A stretch of 64,000 nt of DNA from Burkholderia sp. Ax-1719 (lineage in GTDB: Bacteria > Pseudomonadota > Gammaproteobacteria > Burkholderiales > Burkholderiaceae), in NCBI RefSeq assembly GCF_011753055.1, contig NZ_VWWJ01000015.1, positions 124,001-188,000 of the forward strand. The letters are read 5' to 3'. The notes under the pieces are model-generated. The model was not told the DNA's origin. It saw only the letters and a list, made by a program, of their open reading frames with translations, and ran no database searches. Every line of letters begins with the position of its first letter. Position 1 is the stretch's first letter. Positions 63,644-64,000 of this stretch are shown here, piece after piece. The position numbers were made by a program, and so were the translations under genes.

Positions 63644-64000
63644 GGAGAGCCGAGCGACCGTGTATTTGCACAGCCGCTCGCTCAGGCGTTTGCGCGCCGA
63701 ACTGAAAGTGCTCTCCTGGGTTTACGAGCTATCTGCTGGATTTGATTGAGGGTTTACGGGTTACCCACAGGTGTTGTGGATAACTTTGTGGGTAAAACGG
63801 CTTCGTCGCCCGCAAAAGGCCGTGCTGTGGGCTTTTTGTTAGTTTTGGCAGCGTCTTGTCGTTTTTTGAAATGTATAAAAATCAATGACTTGCGTTTTGG
63901 ATCGTCGCGAAATGCGAATCGTATCTTAAAATGCTGCCCATACAACCAAGTGTGTATAAGTCAAGACTTGACTTCGATTTTTTGATCCTTCTGATGGATT
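63644..64000. promoter_or_regulatory. AT-richer terminal region with DnaA-box-like palindrome
   Basis: No convincing gene. TTACCCACA (63761), TGTGGATAA (63775, a perfect box on the minus strand) and TGTGGGTAA (63787) form a compact symmetric group. Downstream, composition shifts visibly toward A and T, and a 17-base palindrome AAGTCAAGACTTGACTT lies at 63958-63974. A 79-codon frame covering the region has no ribosome site or family features. Confidence 0.6.

Noticed and set aside
63746..63985. A 79-codon frame in the AT-rich end of the window
   Set aside because: No ribosome site, no family resemblance, and it overlaps the DnaA-box group.

Overview
The window is GC-rich chromosomal DNA from a betaproteobacterium of the Burkholderia sensu lato group (Burkholderia, Paraburkholderia or Caballeronia). 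The evidence is a Burkholderia-type porin ending in Phe, a methionine synthase split into two genes, a PhaM-type granule protein, several small DUF families common in this group (DUF1840, DUF3567, DUF2917, DUF3141), and the order lipB-lipA-dctA-dctB-dctD. I saw no rRNA, tRNA, insertion sequence, prophage or CRISPR array. Genes are dense on both strands. The strong third-position GC bias creates many long antisense frames, which I treated as shadows.

Layout. 1-6.8 kb: porin tail, LysR regulator, nitronate monooxygenase, a fluoroacetate-dehalogenase-like hydrolase, a divergent Lrp/DMT-exporter pair and a DUF445 protein. 6.8-11 kb: a tightly overlapping minus-strand run (HMG-CoA lyase, YbaK, DUF1289, MaoC, metallo-beta-lactamase fold), with a glyoxylate/hydroxypyruvate reductase upstream. 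11.2-18.3 kb: a small serine hydrolase, then acetate kinase and phosphotransacetylase facing away from a 977-residue DUF3141 protein and a FabI-type enoyl reductase. The DUF3141 protein carries a PHA-synthase-like Cys/Asp/His set and a histone-like tail. 18.3-21.2 kb: a small Trp/His/Arg-rich secreted protein and two overlapping glycan-synthesis genes. 21.2-28.4 kb: peptide-type ABC binding protein, SDR, DsbA, SPOR protein, ArgS, DUF1840. 28.6-33 kb: split MetH and DUF3567. 33-41.2 kb: hydrolase, DUF3108, IclR with FAH-family and crotonase-family genes, PhaM, ferritin-like protein. 41.2-43.8 kb: RfaE2/HldC, CoaX, BirA. 44.2-49.5 kb: an MCE-type lipid ABC transporter (fused MlaB-MlaE permease, ATPase, MCE protein, auxiliary lipoprotein) and VanZ. 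49.6-57 kb: [2Fe-2S] ferredoxin, hydrolase, DD-carboxypeptidase, D-amino-acid aminotransferase, DUF493, LysR, DUF2917, LipB, LipA. 57-62.3 kb: dctA-dctB-dctD. 62.3-63.6 kb: TlpA-type thioredoxin and a lipoprotein. The last about 350 bases are AT-richer, gene-poor and carry DnaA-box-like sites.

Themes. Two PHA-type proteins (DUF3141 and PhaM) both end in Ala/Lys/Pro-rich tails of the DNA-binding kind. The dct locus shows a complete regulatory circuit: a correctly spaced sigma-54 promoter, upstream inverted repeats, a 9-codon leader reading frame with a strong ribosome site, and the cognate sensor and activator downstream. The DD-carboxypeptidase, which releases D-alanine, sits directly before a D-amino-acid aminotransferase, suggesting D-alanine recycling. 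Two DnaA-box groups, near 44.0 and 63.8 kb, lie far from any dnaA gene in the window.
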